A DNA stretch of 5,035 nt from JANNRW01 sp031401815 (GTDB lineage: Bacteria > Desulfobacterota > Desulfuromonadia > Geobacterales > DSM-12255): positions 1-5,035 of the forward strand of contig JANNRW010000282.1 of assembly GCA_031401815.1 (NCBI GenBank). Reading direction: 5' to 3'. The notes under the pieces are model-generated. The model did no database searches, was not told the DNA's origin, and worked only from the letters and a program-made list of their open reading frames with translations. A program made the position numbers and the translations under genes. Shown here one piece after another: positions 4,669 to 5,035 of this stretch (positions are counted from its first letter, which is position 1; every line of letters begins with the position of its first letter).

Positions 4669-5035
4669 ATGGCCACCAGAAAATCCAAAACGATAAAACC
4701 ACTATCAGAGACGCAGCCAGAACCTGTTATCAGCGTACAGGGTTACGGCTTGATGGAACGCGTTGTCTCAATTCTGGAACAGGCTCGGGCCAATGTCGTG
4801 CGGGCGGTCAACAGCAATATGGTGATTGCCTATTGGCTGATTGGTCGCGAGATCGTGGAAGAGTTGCAACGTGGTGAAGAGCGGGCCGAGTATGGAAAAC
4901 AGGTTGTTGACAACCTCTCCAAGCAATTGACACAAAGGTATGGCAGCGGTTTCTCGATTACAAGCTTGAAATACTTCAGAACCTTTTACCTCACATACCA
5001 AAGTCGTCTTGTGGAGATTGGTCACCCACGGGGCG
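4669..5035 (+). CDS. DUF1016/YhcG-family protein, N-terminal part (3' end outside window)
   Basis: The frame is open from ATG 4669 to the window edge, giving 122 residues. After a basic, low-complexity leader (1-22) comes a DUF1016 N-terminal domain: VVRAVNSNMVIAYWLIGREI (43-62), GEERAEYGKQVVDNLS (69-84), YGSGFS (91-96) and LKYFRTFYLTYQSR (100-113). In full-length proteins this helical, DNA-binding-like domain is followed by a PD-(D/E)XK nuclease domain (PDDEXK_nuclease, YhcG type), which would lie beyond the window. Members of this family are frequently encoded within or next to type I restriction-modification operons, consistent with the HsdR-like remnant upstream. Their exact function is unsettled; defence or DNA-processing roles have been proposed. 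Confidence 0.93.
   Translation, partial: MATRKSKTIKPLSETQPEPVISVQGYGLMERVVSILEQARANVVRAVNSNMVIAYWLIGREIVEELQRGEERAEYGKQVVDNLSKQLTQRYGSGFSITSLKYFRTFYLTYQSRLVEIGHPRG

Noticed and set aside
4662..4877. Open frame of 71 codons overlapping the DUF1016 gene
   Set aside because: The product is not protein-like, and the DUF1016 frame starting at 4669 has clear homology and a better-placed Shine-Dalgarno site.
4768..5025. Minus-strand open frame of 85 codons
   Set aside because: It is a shadow of the DUF1016 gene on the other strand.

Overview
The window looks like chromosomal DNA from a Geobacter-like deltaproteobacterium (Desulfuromonadia). This is an inference from the character of the NadE, YraN and YlqF proteins and from moderately GC-rich coding; no rRNA or other marker gene is present to prove it. 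The window has two parts: a tight housekeeping block (1-2397) and an accessory block of toxin-antitoxin and restriction-related genes (about 2398-5035).

Housekeeping block. On the + strand, the 3' end of a nitrilase-superfamily gene overlaps nadE (NAD synthetase) in an ATGA junction, and nadE overlaps yraN (UPF0102, nuclease-fold). The nitrilase may supply ammonia to NadE, forming a split version of glutamine-dependent NAD synthetase. yraN converges on ylqF/rbgA, a circularly permuted ribosome-assembly GTPase on the - strand, with only 3 bp between the stop codons.

Accessory block. A 329-bp intergenic region carries an imperfect long inverted repeat built from CAC-GAG units. Next come a HepT-like HEPN RNase gene, an MntA-like nucleotidyltransferase gene and a short chimeric ORF, joined by ATGA overlaps. 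HepT has an intact RX4HXY motif, but its 5' end looks broken by an in-frame TGA and a missing first helix. MntA has an intact GSX10DXD motif. The chimeric ORF begins like a type I restriction subunit (HsdR) and ends like the C-terminus of an AlbA_2/RecG-like ATP-binding protein; it reads as a deletion scar. A near-consensus promoter inside the end of that ORF drives mqsR-mqsA, a complete toxin-first type II toxin-antitoxin pair with all key residues except one DNA-contact position in MqsA. A second inverted repeat (CACGAAA units) and a triple TCTG repeat follow. The window then ends inside a DUF1016/YhcG-family gene, a nuclease family often found beside type I restriction genes.

The two long inverted repeats bracket the HepT/MntA-scar-MqsRA block and share a 15-bp motif (14/15 identical) at their left ends. 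The simplest reading is a defence/toxin island that was once next to a type I restriction-modification locus, has lost material by deletion, and still keeps at least one intact toxin-antitoxin module. None of the individual protein families is new. The points worth a second look are the chimera, the broken HepT beside an intact MntA, the paired hairpins and the leaderless-looking mqsR promoter.
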